A stretch of DNA of 52,794 bases from Candidatus Latescibacterota bacterium (GTDB lineage Bacteria; Latescibacterota; UBA2968), in NCBI GenBank assembly GCA_022823725.1, contig JAJEHL010000047.1, positions 1 to 52,794 on the forward strand, given 5' to 3'. Below the pieces are notes generated by a model that was not told where the DNA came from, did no database searches, and saw only the letters and a program-made list of their open reading frames with translations. Each line of letters begins with the position of its first letter. Within the stretch, counting starts at the first letter, position 1. Positions 8,034-15,820 of the stretch are shown here, one piece after another. The position numbers and the translations under genes are program-made.

Positions 8034-8204
8034 ATGTCTAAGAACACATCAGAAGAAGGACCGAAGATATATGTAACCTCAAGGGGTGCAAGATATGTCA
8101 AAGCAGATGAGGTGCTCAAGAGTCCCAAGGTGCGCAAAGGAATTGAAAAAATGGCGCAGATTCCCGTTGAGCGGAAGTCATCTGGCGCGTCTCCGAGTAA
8201 GTAG
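8034..8204 (+). CDS. Small conserved-looking protein, 56 aa, function unknown
   Basis: An ATG at 8034 is preceded by a near-ideal ribosome binding site (TTAGGAGGAATCC) and opens a 56-codon frame ending in TAG at 8202-8204. The product begins MSKNTSEEGPKIYVTSRG and is basic, with YVKADEVLKSPKVRKGIEKM in the middle. The strong initiation site and the position between two antitoxin-type genes support a real gene. It matches no family I can name. Possible roles are a small regulator or a third component of a toxin-antitoxin locus. Confidence 0.55.
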   Translation: MSKNTSEEGPKIYVTSRGARYVKADEVLKSPKVRKGIEKMAQIPVERKSSGASPSK

Positions 8205-8272
8205 TACGAATTATTTCAGCAAGAAGGATCATCCGAATAGCCAAACAACCAGATTATATACGGAGAGAACAG

Positions 8273-8494
8273 ATGAATTATCAAATAACAGCTCTTATTG
8301 AACGCGAGGGCGACGGCTACGTATCTCGGTGTCCTGAATTAGATGTGTGCAGCCAGGGAGACAGTATTGAAGAGGCACGAGCTAATTTGCAAGAGGCTGT
8401 GGAGTTGTTTTTGGAATGTGCTTCGCCTGAAGAAATAGAGGAGCGTCTTCACAACGGGATGTACGTCACGCGGCTTGAGGTGGCTGTTGGCTAA
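8273..8494 (+). CDS. hicB: HicB antitoxin
   Basis: The 73-aa protein is a HicB-like antitoxin with the partial RNase H fold: MNYQITALIEREGDGYVSRC, PELDVCSQGDSIEEARANL and EAVELFLECA. These match the family pattern of a strand-rich start, P-E-L-x-x-x-x-Q-G-x-[ST] and a helix E-A-x-x-N-L-x-E-A. GGAGAG precedes the ATG. It lacks the C-terminal DNA-binding domain found in longer HicB proteins, as is usual for the short form. Its last bases overlap the hicA start. It should bind and inhibit the HicA mRNA interferase. Confidence 0.9.
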   Translation: MNYQITALIEREGDGYVSRCPELDVCSQGDSIEEARANLQEAVELFLECASPEEIEERLHNGMYVTRLEVAVG

Positions 8495-8705
8495 ATTGCG
8501 GATTTTGTCTGGGAAGGCAGTGTGTGACATCCTCGCCAAGCACGGTTTTGAAGAGGTCCGCAGACGCGGTAGCCATATAGTCATGCAGCGGAAATTCAAA
8601 ACTGGAACGAATACGGTGCCCGTGCCAGATCACAAGGAATTGCGTATTGGTACGTTGCATTCGATAATTCGTCAGTCGGGAGTGTCGCGGTCTGCTTTTG
8701 AATAG
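8487..8705 (+). CDS. hicA: HicA mRNA interferase toxin
   Basis: The product (72 aa from the TTG at 8487) reads AKLRILSGKAVCDILAKHGF, then EEVRRRGSHIVMQRK and VPVPDHKELRIGTLHSIIRQSG. This is the HicA double-stranded-RNA-binding-like fold, with the catalytic histidine in the GSHIV motif. I choose the TTG at 8487, overlapping the hicB stop, because family members begin M-x-K-L-R and because GAGGTGG sits just upstream. Further upstream TTG codons would add residues not seen in the family. HicA cleaves mRNA and is held inactive by HicB. The pair lies 59 bases before hsdR. Confidence 0.9.
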   Translation: MAKLRILSGKAVCDILAKHGFEEVRRRGSHIVMQRKFKTGTNTVPVPDHKELRIGTLHSIIRQSGVSRSAFE

Positions 8706-8763
8706 CACATATAGAAAATGCCGCAGAAACGTTGCGTGATGCATAGAAAGTTGGAAAGTCCCA

Positions 8764-11700
8764 GTGACCAGCAAACCCACATCTGAAAAAGACTTTGAAG
8801 ACGCGATTGAAGCGTGGCTGGTAGATCGCGCTGGATATGCCAAAGCCGATTATCGCCAGTTCGATTCTGAACTCGGTCTGGATAAATCCACGTTGCTCGC
8901 GTTTCTCAAAGAGACGCAGTCCGATACAATGGGCGCGCTCAAAAGGAGCTATGGCAACGCAGTGGACGCGGCGGTTGTCAAGCGGATTGCCTCTGAGTGC
9001 GATAAGCGCGGGTTGCTCGATGTGGTGCGGAATGGTGTGCGCGACCGGGGGCAACATCTGCGTCTGGCGTATTTTCGTCCGCCGACCCGTCTGAATGTCG
9101 AGACGGAAAAACGCTATAATCAGAATCGCCTTACGGTGATGCGACAGGTGCGTTATGATGTGGAGAGCAATCATTCGATTGATATGCTCTTGTCGCTAAA
9201 TGGCCTGCCCATTGCCACGGTTGAACTCAAAAACGCTTTCACGGGTCAGCGTACGGGTCATGCCATTCAGCAATATATCAAGGACCGCGTCCCTACCGTC
9301 AGAGCCCCCCTTATCCAGTTCAAAAAACGCGCGCTCGTGCATTTTGCCGTTGATACCGATGACGTGTATATGACGACGCGGCTTTCGGGTGATAAGACTT
9401 TCTTCCTGCCTTTTAACACGGGTAACAAAGGCGGTAAAGGCAATCCAGACGATCACCAGTATGAGACGGGATACAAGACTGGTTATCTTTGGGAAGAAAT
9501 CTGGCAGCGCGACAGTTGGTTGGATATTATCCACAGATTTATCCACCTTCATGTGGGAAAAAGTACCGATATCGCCACGCGCAAAACGACTACCAGAGAA
9601 ACCCTCATTTTTCCCCGCTATCACCAGCTCACCGCTGTTCGCAATTTGATCACAGATACCAGAGCCAAAGGTGTGGGTCATAATTATCTGATTCAGCACA
9701 GTGCCGGGTCGGGTAAGACCAATACGATTTCGTGGCTCGCCCATCAGCTTGCCAGTATCCACGATGATGTGCCTATTTTTAATTCGGTTGTGGTTGTTTC
9801 TGACAGGCGCAATCTGGATAAGCAGTTGCAGGATAATATTTATCAGATCGAACACAAGCAGGGTGTGGTTGTCAAAATTGATGAGGACCGCAATTCGAGT
9901 GATCTGGCTGATGAACTCAATAAGGGGACGAAGATTGTCATTACGACCCTGCAGAAATTTTCTTTTTTGATGGGTAAGGTGGAGGACCTGTCAGACAGGA
10001 CATTCGCGGTGATTGTGGATGAGGCTCATAGCAGTCAGGGTGGGCGAAGTGCGAGTAATCTGCGCGGTGTGTTGGGTGGGCTTGAGAAAGCAGAGGCTGA
10101 GGAGGCTGAGGGAGAGGATCCGCCCGATATGGAAGATTTAATTCTTGCGGAGGCCAAACGCCGGGGGCCACAGCCGAATATCAATTTTTACGCTTTTACG
10201 GCAACGCCTAAACACCGCACCCTCGAAATGTTTGGTGTGCGCGATGCAGAGGGCAATCCGCAACCGTTCCATCTTTATGCCATGCGCCAGGGTATTGAAG
10301 AGGGCTTTATCCACGATGTGCTCAAGCATTATACCACGTACAGGACGTATTACAAATTGTCCAAAGCAATTGAAGACGATCCCGAGGTGGATGAGAGTAA
10401 GGCGAAGCGGGCTATTGCGCGATTTATGAGTTTGCATCCGCACAATATCGCGCAGAAGACGGAGATTATGGTTGAGCATTTTCGGGCTTTTACCCGGAAG
10501 AAGATTAATGGCAATGCCAAAGCTATGGTTGTGACGCGCTCGCGGTTACATGCGGTGCGCTATAAACAGGCTTTTGACAAATATATTGAGGCAAGAGGAT
10601 ATACCGATCTCAAGACGCTTGTGGCGTTTTCTGGAACTGTTTTCGATCCAGATGTCGAGGATAAGCAGTACACAGAGGCGAGCATGAACGGCATTAGTGA
10701 AAGAGAATTGCCCGCCCATTTTGCTACGCCCGAATATCAGATTTTGATTGTTGCGGAGAAGTATCAGACGGGTTTTGATCAACCTCTTTTGCATACGATG
10801 TTTGTCGATAAGCGGCTTGCAGACCTGAAAGCTGTTCAGACTCTGTCGCGGCTTAACCGCACGGCGGGTGGGAAGGTAGATACTTTTGTACTGGATTTTG
10901 CCAATGAGATTGACGAGATCAAAGAGGCGTTTAAGCCGTATTACGAACAGACGGAGATCGATGAACCGACCGATCCCAATCATCTCTATACGCTGGATGC
11001 AAGATTAAAAAGCGAACCCGTGCTGCGCGATGAGGAGATTGAGGAATTTGCCCTGACCTATTTCAAGCTCCAACCAAATCGAACAAGGGGTGATCACGGA
11101 CAACTCAACAAGTGGGTTGATCCCGCTGTGGAGCGATTCAAGCAATCTTATGGTGTCTCGGGTTCGGGTGGGGAAGCGTACACGGAAGAAGGCGAGATTT
11201 TCAAAAGTACCTTGCAGAGCTTTATACGGCTGTATGGCTTTTTGAGTCAGATTATCGAATGGCAGGATACCGAACTGGAGAAGCTCTATGCATACTCGCG
11301 GCATTTGTTCACCAAATTGCCTCGTCGTTCGGGTGAGGGGATGTTGGAACTCGACGATGAAGTTGCACTTTCGCACTATCGCAACGAGATGACATTTTCT
11401 GGTAGTGGGGCATTGGAGGTGGGAGACAAAGATTTTGTGCAGGGCGTGGGTGATGTTGGTACGGCAACGGCCAAAGACGATCATACCGCACCGCTGTCGT
11501 CTATTATTGAAGTGATTAACGAGCGGTTTGGCACCAGTTGGACAGATGAGGATAGATTGTTGTTTGATCAGATTTCAGGGGATATGGTGCGAAATGCACG
11601 TCTTGCAGAGCAGGCTCAGGCCAATTCAATTGATCAGTTTAAGCAGGTTTTTGAACCCGAAGTGATGAAGGCATTTGTTCAACGGCAGGGCAGAAACCAG

Positions 11701-11793
11701 AAGATTGTGAACGATTTTATGTCTGATAGAGCACTGCGCGATTTCATCATGGACGCACTGCTCAAGGAGGTCTATAACGCTGCCCAAGTTTGA
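8764..11793 (+). CDS. hsdR: Type I restriction enzyme R subunit (HsdR)
   Basis: At 1009 aa this is a full-length HsdR, the nuclease and translocase subunit of type I restriction-modification systems. The N-terminal nuclease domain shows D...ATVELKNAF (the ELK of the PD-(D/E)XK site near residue 154). The two RecA-like domains follow: Walker A HSAGSGKT near 314, motif II VDEAHSSQGG near 418, motif III AFTATP near 477 and motif VI QTLSRLNR near 692. The helical C-terminal region would contact HsdM. The start codon is a GTG at 8764; its first 48 bases are repeated almost exactly at 6470. No hsdM or hsdS gene is in the window, so the methylase and specificity genes are either to the left of the IS or lost. 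Confidence 0.93.
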   Translation: MTSKPTSEKDFEDAIEAWLVDRAGYAKADYRQFDSELGLDKSTLLAFLKETQSDTMGALKRSYGNAVDAAVVKRIASECDKRGLLDVVRNGVRDRGQHLRLAYFRPPTRLNVETEKRYNQNRLTVMRQVRYDVESNHSIDMLLSLNGLPIATVELKNAFTGQRTGHAIQQYIKDRVPTVRAPLIQFKKRALVHFAVDTDDVYMTTRLSGDKTFFLPFNTGNKGGKGNPDDHQYETGYKTGYLWEEIWQRDSWLDIIHRFIHLHVGKSTDIATRKTTTRETLIFPRYHQLTAVRNLITDTRAKGVGHNYLIQHSAGSGKTNTISWLAHQLASIHDDVPIFNSVVVVSDRRNLDKQLQDNIYQIEHKQGVVVKIDEDRNSSDLADELNKGTKIVITTLQKFSFLMGKVEDLSDRTFAVIVDEAHSSQGGRSASNLRGVLGGLEKAEAEEAEGEDPPDMEDLILAEAKRRGPQPNINFYAFTATPKHRTLEMFGVRDAEGNPQPFHLYAMRQGIEEGFIHDVLKHYTTYRTYYKLSKAIEDDPEVDESKAKRAIARFMSLHPHNIAQKTEIMVEHFRAFTRKKINGNAKAMVVTRSRLHAVRYKQAFDKYIEARGYTDLKTLVAFSGTVFDPDVEDKQYTEASMNGISERELPAHFATPEYQILIVAEKYQTGFDQPLLHTMFVDKRLADLKAVQTLSRLNRTAGGKVDTFVLDFANEIDEIKEAFKPYYEQTEIDEPTDPNHLYTLDARLKSEPVLRDEEIEEFALTYFKLQPNRTRGDHGQLNKWVDPAVERFKQSYGVSGSGGEAYTEEGEIFKSTLQSFIRLYGFLSQIIEWQDTELEKLYAYSRHLFTKLPRRSGEGMLELDDEVALSHYRNEMTFSGSGALEVGDKDFVQGVGDVGTATAKDDHTAPLSSIIEVINERFGTSWTDEDRLLFDQISGDMVRNARLAEQAQANSIDQFKQVFEPEVMKAFVQRQGRNQKIVNDFMSDRALRDFIMDALLKEVYNAAQV

Positions 11794-11914
11794 AATGCAA
11801 ACGCAGTCTTATACACGAAAAGGGGCAATCAGTCCACAAGGGCGGGCACAGGTTGTCCCGTTATTTTTTGACTATTATATTGCTATTTTGACAAAAAATT
11901 GTTATTATTGCAAT

Positions 11915-13111
11915 ATGATTCATAAATTTTCCACATCTAACTTCCATTCGGTCCGCGAAGAAGTCGTTCTTGACCTGCGTATTCCAGGCACTGCCCCCGA
12001 CCTGCCGCGGTTCCGCCAGAGCAAAGCAAAGCCGGATATTCGGCTTCCTTCGGTGGTCGTGCTCATAGGTCCCAATGGGTCGGGCAAGACAACGTTGCTC
12101 AGTGCGCTGGTCGCTACTGCCACCATCGCTTCATCAGCATCACCCACTGAGAGGACCAGCCCGATCAAAAGCTTTTTACCCTTTTTGGCCAAGGAAACCA
12201 GAAACGAACCGACGCGGTTTTGTATGGAGTTCGAAATGAATTGGCAGGGCGAGGCCCGTCAGTTGTTCCGATACGAGTTAGAGGTGGTACGCAGTGGTAA
12301 GGATCCTTTTTTCTCTTATGAAGCCTTGTCCTACTTCCCAAAGGGCCGCCCTCGGCGCCTTTTTGAGCGCGGTGCCCCGGAAAAATCTATATACGTTTCT
12401 AACGAATTTGGTCTTAAGCCCGGGGATGATCGCCTCCAGGCGGTTAGGGCAGACACATCGGTGATCGCCACGCTCGCACTGCTCAATGTGCCTCTGGCGA
12501 TGAGTATTGCAAAATGGATGGAAGATTTTCTTTGGTCATCCAATATCATGCTTAGTGAGGGACGGGTACCTTTGACCCAAAAGGTGACGAATATATTCGA
12601 GCGCGACCCAGATATGGAATCCTGGATTAGAAATCATATCCGATCCAGTGATTTGGGGATTCAAGATATAAATATTTCTGACCGATCTGGAGAAAAGATA
12701 GTGTTTTTTCACCATCGCGGGCTTGATGCGCCGATCCCTCTACCTTTGGAATCCAGCGGAACAAAACGCCTATTTCATCTGTTGCCTCAGATCGGTGGTG
12801 CGCTCCGCGACGGCGTTCCTGCTGTTCTCGACGAGATAGATGGCGATCTTCATGTGGATATCGCCAGCGAGATTCTTATCTGGTTCCGTTCCCAGGAGGT
12901 CAATCCTTCAGACGCACAGCTTTTTGTCTCCTCGCACAATGTTGGCTTGCTCGACAATCTGGAAAAGGAGGAGGTTTTTATCGTCGAGAAGGACAGCAGT
13001 GGCGCAACCCGTGTACATGGAGCACAAGATGTGCGCGGTCTCCGCCGCGATACGCGTCTCTACCCTAAATACCGGGCGGGGGTGCTCGGTGGTATTCCAA
13101 AGATTGGGTAA
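11915..13111 (+). CDS. AAA-family ATPase of the RloA/OLD-like (AAA_15) type
   Basis: The 398-aa protein starts at the ATG at 11915 (MIHKFSTSNFHSVREEV), a typical start for this family; an in-frame extension to 11795 looks like untranslated leader. It has a Walker A (IGPNGSGKTTLL), an ABC-like signature (LESSGTKRLFHLLP), a Walker B (AVLDEIDGDLHVD) and a switch motif (FVSSHN). This is the RecF/SMC-like ATPase architecture of AAA_15 proteins such as RloA, which occur inside or beside type I restriction loci and in AbiL-like and other abortive systems. The usual RloB partner gene is absent: about 400 bases without a gene follow. Role presumed in defence, from its position directly after hsdR. Confidence 0.85.
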   Translation: MIHKFSTSNFHSVREEVVLDLRIPGTAPDLPRFRQSKAKPDIRLPSVVVLIGPNGSGKTTLLSALVATATIASSASPTERTSPIKSFLPFLAKETRNEPTRFCMEFEMNWQGEARQLFRYELEVVRSGKDPFFSYEALSYFPKGRPRRLFERGAPEKSIYVSNEFGLKPGDDRLQAVRADTSVIATLALLNVPLAMSIAKWMEDFLWSSNIMLSEGRVPLTQKVTNIFERDPDMESWIRNHIRSSDLGIQDINISDRSGEKIVFFHHRGLDAPIPLPLESSGTKRLFHLLPQIGGALRDGVPAVLDEIDGDLHVDIASEILIWFRSQEVNPSDAQLFVSSHNVGLLDNLEKEEVFIVEKDSSGATRVHGAQDVRGLRRDTRLYPKYRAGVLGGIPKIG

Positions 13112-13146
13112 AAAGAGATGCGTCGCTGATCTCTGTCAAAAAGTAA

Positions 13147-13183
13147 AAAGGACATGCACTCGATATATGAATGCGTGTCCTTT
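13147..13183 (+). terminator. Hairpin after the AAA ATPase gene
   Basis: AAAGGACATGCA (13147-13158) pairs with TGCGTGTCCTTT (13172-13183) with a single T-G wobble. The 3' arm ends in TTTGTGTTT. It lies 36 bases after the ATPase stop and would serve as a rho-independent terminator. The 13112-13520 gap otherwise holds only the repeat hairpin at 13398-13429. Confidence 0.65.
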
Positions 13184-13397
13184 GTGTTTATAACTGATGT
13201 TACGTAGTACTTCAAGCCATCACAAAATGAACCATCAGAAACGCGTTTAGACAAAATCATCATGCACAGCGCGTGAGTCCAATTCGCAGCAGACATTCTT
13301 ATGGTATCCCAACTTTGATGGCCACTGCATGGTGTTGTGTTACAGAAACGATTTGCGCTGTGCCTAGCCCCTCGGCGTTTGAGAGCGGCATTTTTTG

Positions 13398-13429
13398 CCT
13401 ACTTTTTTTTGCTGCTGAAAAAAAGTAGG
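13398..13429. repeat. Perfect 12-bp stem hairpin in the gap before the SUMF1 gene
   Basis: CCTACTTTTTTT (13398-13409) pairs with AAAAAAAGTAGG (13418-13429) around an 8-base loop TGCTGCTG. It is bracketed by CCTCGGCG (about 13371) and CGCCGAAGG, which can extend the pairing imperfectly. The element lies about 90 bases beyond the stop codon of the SUMF1-domain gene (minus strand) and could terminate transcription from either side. It may also be a mobile palindromic repeat. Confidence 0.6.
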
Positions 13430-13520
13430 TCGCCGAAGGCATGAAAAGAAAATAAAAGTGAAAAAGGTGAAATTATCACCAGCACTTTCGACAAGCAACG
13501 CAATATTATCCCACTCAAAA

Positions 13521-14366
13521 TTACCGATCCACCACACACCGAAATCCGAGTGTATCGGTTTGGAGATTGGATTTTCGAGCGTCACGCGCTGTTGTGCGAA
13601 TGAGGAAAGCCGTGCTGAACCAGGATCCGCCGCGTACAACGCGTTCGAGGTGCAAGAAGTGGGTTCTGAGTTCGTAGTTGACGGGGTTATCGCGTGGGCT
13701 ACGTTGATAGTACGCGCTGTCGTATTCGTCTTGTGTCCATTCCCAAACATTGCCAGCCATGTCCAATACGCCATAAGGGCTGCGTCCGTCGCTATTGCCT
13801 TCCCGATAATATGCAACAGGTGCTGTGCCGTTGTCAAAGGGATCCCCGCTATTGAGGTAGTTGGCGCGGTTGGGGTCTGGGGTAGCGCCCCAGGGATAGA
13901 TGCGTCCGTCGGTTCCGCGCGCAGCTTTTTCCCATTCGGCTTCGGTGGGTAAGCGTCCGCCGAGCCATTCGCAGTATTCGCCAGCATGAAACCAGTTGAC
14001 ATTGACAACGGGATGTTCGGGTGGATCGAAGTTGGGCAGTTGACGCTCGGCAATGGCGTAGGGGTTCCATTGGGCATTGGTGACTTCTGTGCGGTCTATG
14101 TAATAGGCTTTGAGATGGACGGTGTGTTCCGGGCCTTCGTTGCGTATGCCGTTGTTGGTGCCCATTTCGAACGGGCCTTCGGGTATTGTGATGAGGGTGT
14201 GCGTTGTGCCCACAGGGGTCGTGATCTGGATACCTGTTTGTGTCTGGGATATAACATGCGGTGGCGGCTCTGGATCTTCTGGCGGTGCCGTGGGTTTATC
14301 TTTGCATCCGGGCAAGGAGGCAGAGAGAATGATGAGATAGAAGGATATGCGGGTAAGGGGCTTCAT
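13521..14366 (-). CDS. SUMF1/formylglycine-generating-enzyme-like lipoprotein
   Basis: This 281-aa protein has a lipoprotein signal peptide ending at the lipobox LPGC (Cys near residue 21), a proline-rich linker, and a SUMF1 domain. The domain has the usual order: FEMGTNNG, DRTEVTNAQW, HPVVNVNWFHAGEYCEWLGGR, LPTEAEWEKAARG, DMAGNVWEWTQDEY, RVVRGGSW and GFRCV. True formylglycine-generating enzymes carry two active-site cysteines shortly after the RGGS motif. Here that stretch reads RGGSWFSTAFLIRTTARD, without cysteine, so sulfatase activation is unlikely. It is probably an exported or outer-membrane-anchored binding or structural protein. It is transcribed away from the PIN/HigA operon. Confidence 0.88.
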   Translation of the reverse strand: MKPLTRISFYLIILSASLPGCKDKPTAPPEDPEPPPHVISQTQTGIQITTPVGTTHTLITIPEGPFEMGTNNGIRNEGPEHTVHLKAYYIDRTEVTNAQWNPYAIAERQLPNFDPPEHPVVNVNWFHAGEYCEWLGGRLPTEAEWEKAARGTDGRIYPWGATPDPNRANYLNSGDPFDNGTAPVAYYREGNSDGRSPYGVLDMAGNVWEWTQDEYDSAYYQRSPRDNPVNYELRTHFLHLERVVRGGSWFSTAFLIRTTARDARKSNLQTDTLGFRCVVDR

Positions 14367-14541
14367 AGTGGATCAGGTAGAGAATGCGTGGGAGGATGGA
14401 AAATATAACTCGTCCAATATAATTTATTGCGGCTAAAAGAGAAACTATATGCAGCCCAGGTGTGTCTAACGAGTTGTAATTTTTAATTCGTTTGCGAGAG
14501 GAAATAGGTTCCGTCGCGCTGGCATTATAGACATCGATAGA

Positions 14542-14570
14542 TTGACAATTAAAATATAATATGGTATGAT
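14542..14570 (+). promoter_or_regulatory. Consensus sigma-70-type promoter of the PIN/HigA operon
   Basis: TTGACA at 14542-14547 and TATGAT at 14565-14570 are separated by exactly 17 bases. This is a near-consensus -35/-10 pair, about 80 bases before the first ATG (14653). The 200-base region back to the divergent SUMF1 gene holds no gene. Confidence 0.7.
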
Positions 14571-14652
14571 AAATTCGTTCCGAAATCGCGGTATTGAAAA
14601 TATTTTTTATACGGTCACGGTATTTTGCAAAATCCAGTGAAAGGATAAGGAT

Positions 14653-14973
14653 ATGCAAAGTTTTATTTGGATATCTTACGATCTCGGTGTGACAGGTGAT
14701 TACGAAGGGCTGTACACCTGGCTCGACGATCACGATGCAAAAGAGTGTGGTAATAGCGTCGCGTGTTTTTCGTTCTGCTATGATGGAGACTTATTCGAAT
14801 CCCTCAAGACCGAGATAGAGGAGGCGGTCGTGCTGAATAAACGCTCGCGGATATATATCATTTGTATGCAAGAAGGAGAGACAAGAGGACGTTTCATCAT
14901 TGGCAGACGCAAAAGCGCGCCCTGGTCGGGTTACGGCACATACGCGGAGTACGTTGATGATCGTGGATTCTAA
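14653..14973 (+). CDS. Small protein of unknown function upstream of PIN toxin
   Basis: The 106-aa protein starts at an ATG with AAGGATAAGG just upstream. It begins MQSFIWISYDLGVTGDYEGL and contains YTWLDDHDAKECGNSVACF, LKTEIEEAVVLNKRSRIYII and a C-terminal APWSGYGTYAEY. I recognise no named family with certainty. It overlaps the PIN gene by 17 bases, so the two are translationally linked. Proteins of this size upstream of PIN toxins are often antitoxins, but this one has no visible DNA-binding motif. The HigA-like protein after PIN could supply that function instead. Confidence 0.7.
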   Translation: MQSFIWISYDLGVTGDYEGLYTWLDDHDAKECGNSVACFSFCYDGDLFESLKTEIEEAVVLNKRSRIYIICMQEGETRGRFIIGRRKSAPWSGYGTYAEYVDDRGF

Positions 14974-15388
14974 AACGCTTTTGGTGGACTCGGGCTACTT
15001 CTTCGCGCTTTTCAACCCGAGAGATCGTTATCACGCCGATGCCTGTGAAAAACAAGATTGGCTGGAAATCCTTTCTGTTGTTATTCCCTGGCCAGTCTTA
15101 TACGAAACGATCAACACGAGATTTGTCCGAAGACCAGAAACGGTTGCGCGTTTTGAAAGCCTGATTCGCTTACCTGATACCGTCTTACTTGACGATGCTC
15201 CGTATCGTCTGGATGCGTACGAGAATACCTTCGCACAGGTCACTCCGTCCCACAATGCCATGAGTCTCGTAGATTTTGTGATCCGTGCAATCCTTGAAGA
15301 TAAGAACGTTCGCATAGATGCGATGCTCACATTTAATCTGCGTGATTTCGGGGGTATATGTAGCGAGCAAGAGGTCGAATTATTGTGA
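14957..15388 (+). CDS. PIN-domain toxin (VapC-like ribonuclease)
   Basis: Read from the ATG at 14957, the 143-aa product begins MIVDSKTLLVDSGYFFALFN. This is a PIN domain with the expected acidic residues: Asp11 in LLVDSG, a Glu in VLYETIN near residue 52, Asp in SLVDFVI near 106 and Asp in FNLRDF near 129. PIN toxins are magnesium-dependent endoribonucleases that usually cut tRNA or rRNA. An in-frame ATG at 14900 would extend the protein into the preceding gene with no family support. The stop overlaps the next gene start (GTGA). The usual VapB antitoxin is missing; the flanking genes are an unknown 106-aa protein and a HigA-like regulator. Confidence 0.82.
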   Translation: MIVDSKTLLVDSGYFFALFNPRDRYHADACEKQDWLEILSVVIPWPVLYETINTRFVRRPETVARFESLIRLPDTVLLDDAPYRLDAYENTFAQVTPSHNAMSLVDFVIRAILEDKNVRIDAMLTFNLRDFGGICSEQEVELL

Positions 15389-15726
15389 AATCGAAATTAC
15401 AGACTATCACTAAATTGACAGAGCGACGGCTTCCGACTAACCGACCGCCAACGCACCCGGGCGAAATGTTATTGGAAGAATTTCTCAAGCCCCTGGGAAT
15501 CAGCCAATCGGCCTTTGCAGTGAAATTGGGCATTTCATTCCCGCTTTTGAATAAAGTTATAAACGGCAAGCGATGTGTCACGCCAGATATCGCATTGCGT
15601 TTGGCACAAGTGCTTGGTATGTCCGCAGATTTTTGGCTTGATCTGCAATCAGATTGGGATTTGTGGCATGCGATGCGAACCGAAAAAGCCGAGAAAATTG
15701 CACAACTTGAGCCGTTGCCCGATTGA
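15385..15726 (+). CDS. higA: HigA-family antitoxin / XRE regulator
   Basis: The 113-aa product starts at a GTG overlapping the PIN stop. It contains PPTHPGEMLLEEFLKPLGIS, QSAFAVKLGISFPLLNKVIN and CVTPDIALRLAQVLGMSADFW, then LDLQSDWDL. This is the HigA (VapI) helix-turn-helix pattern with its usual HPGE start and the closing L-Q-x-x-[WY]-D-L. HigA antitoxins normally pair with a RelE-like HigB encoded upstream; here the upstream partner is a PIN protein. A strong terminator follows 14 bases after the stop. It probably represses the promoter at 14542-14570. Confidence 0.88.
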   Translation: MKSKLQTITKLTERRLPTNRPPTHPGEMLLEEFLKPLGISQSAFAVKLGISFPLLNKVINGKRCVTPDIALRLAQVLGMSADFWLDLQSDWDLWHAMRTEKAEKIAQLEPLPD

Positions 15727-15739
15727 TTTGTTCTGAATA

Positions 15740-15820
15740 AAAAGGTCTGTGACCAATGTCACAGACCTTTTATTTTTTATGGGTAGTCGTTTACTCAGCG
15801 GGTTGCTGTATTATGCGCCA
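15740..15820. repeat. 81-bp direct repeat, copy 1 (terminator plus peroxiredoxin 3' end)
   Basis: Bases 15740-15820 align without gaps to 18361-18441, with roughly 70 of 81 positions identical. The copy includes the terminator hairpin and, on the minus strand from 15791, the end of a peroxiredoxin reading frame (RIIQQPAE stop, against RVIQQPAE stop in the intact gene). It is therefore a fragment of the peroxiredoxin 3' end, stranded on the far side of the permease gene. Confidence 0.8.
15741..15777. terminator. Strong terminator hairpin after higA (copy 1 of a repeat)
   Basis: AAAGGTCTGTGAC (15741-15753) pairs perfectly with GTCACAGACCTTT (15758-15770) around a 4-base loop, followed by TATTTTTT. 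The A-run on the left makes it usable in both directions. It is the first part of an 81-base direct repeat whose second copy follows the permease gene. Confidence 0.9.

Noticed and set aside
11795-11914. In-frame N-terminal extension of the AAA ATPase
   Set aside because: The extension starts right after the hsdR stop and reads as leader. Family members begin at the residues encoded from 11915.
13458-13952. Long open frame on the plus strand opposite the SUMF1 gene (similar ones lie opposite eno, the lyase and hsdR)
   Set aside because: The product has no family features, and the opposite frame is a clear SUMF1 domain. It is a shadow frame.
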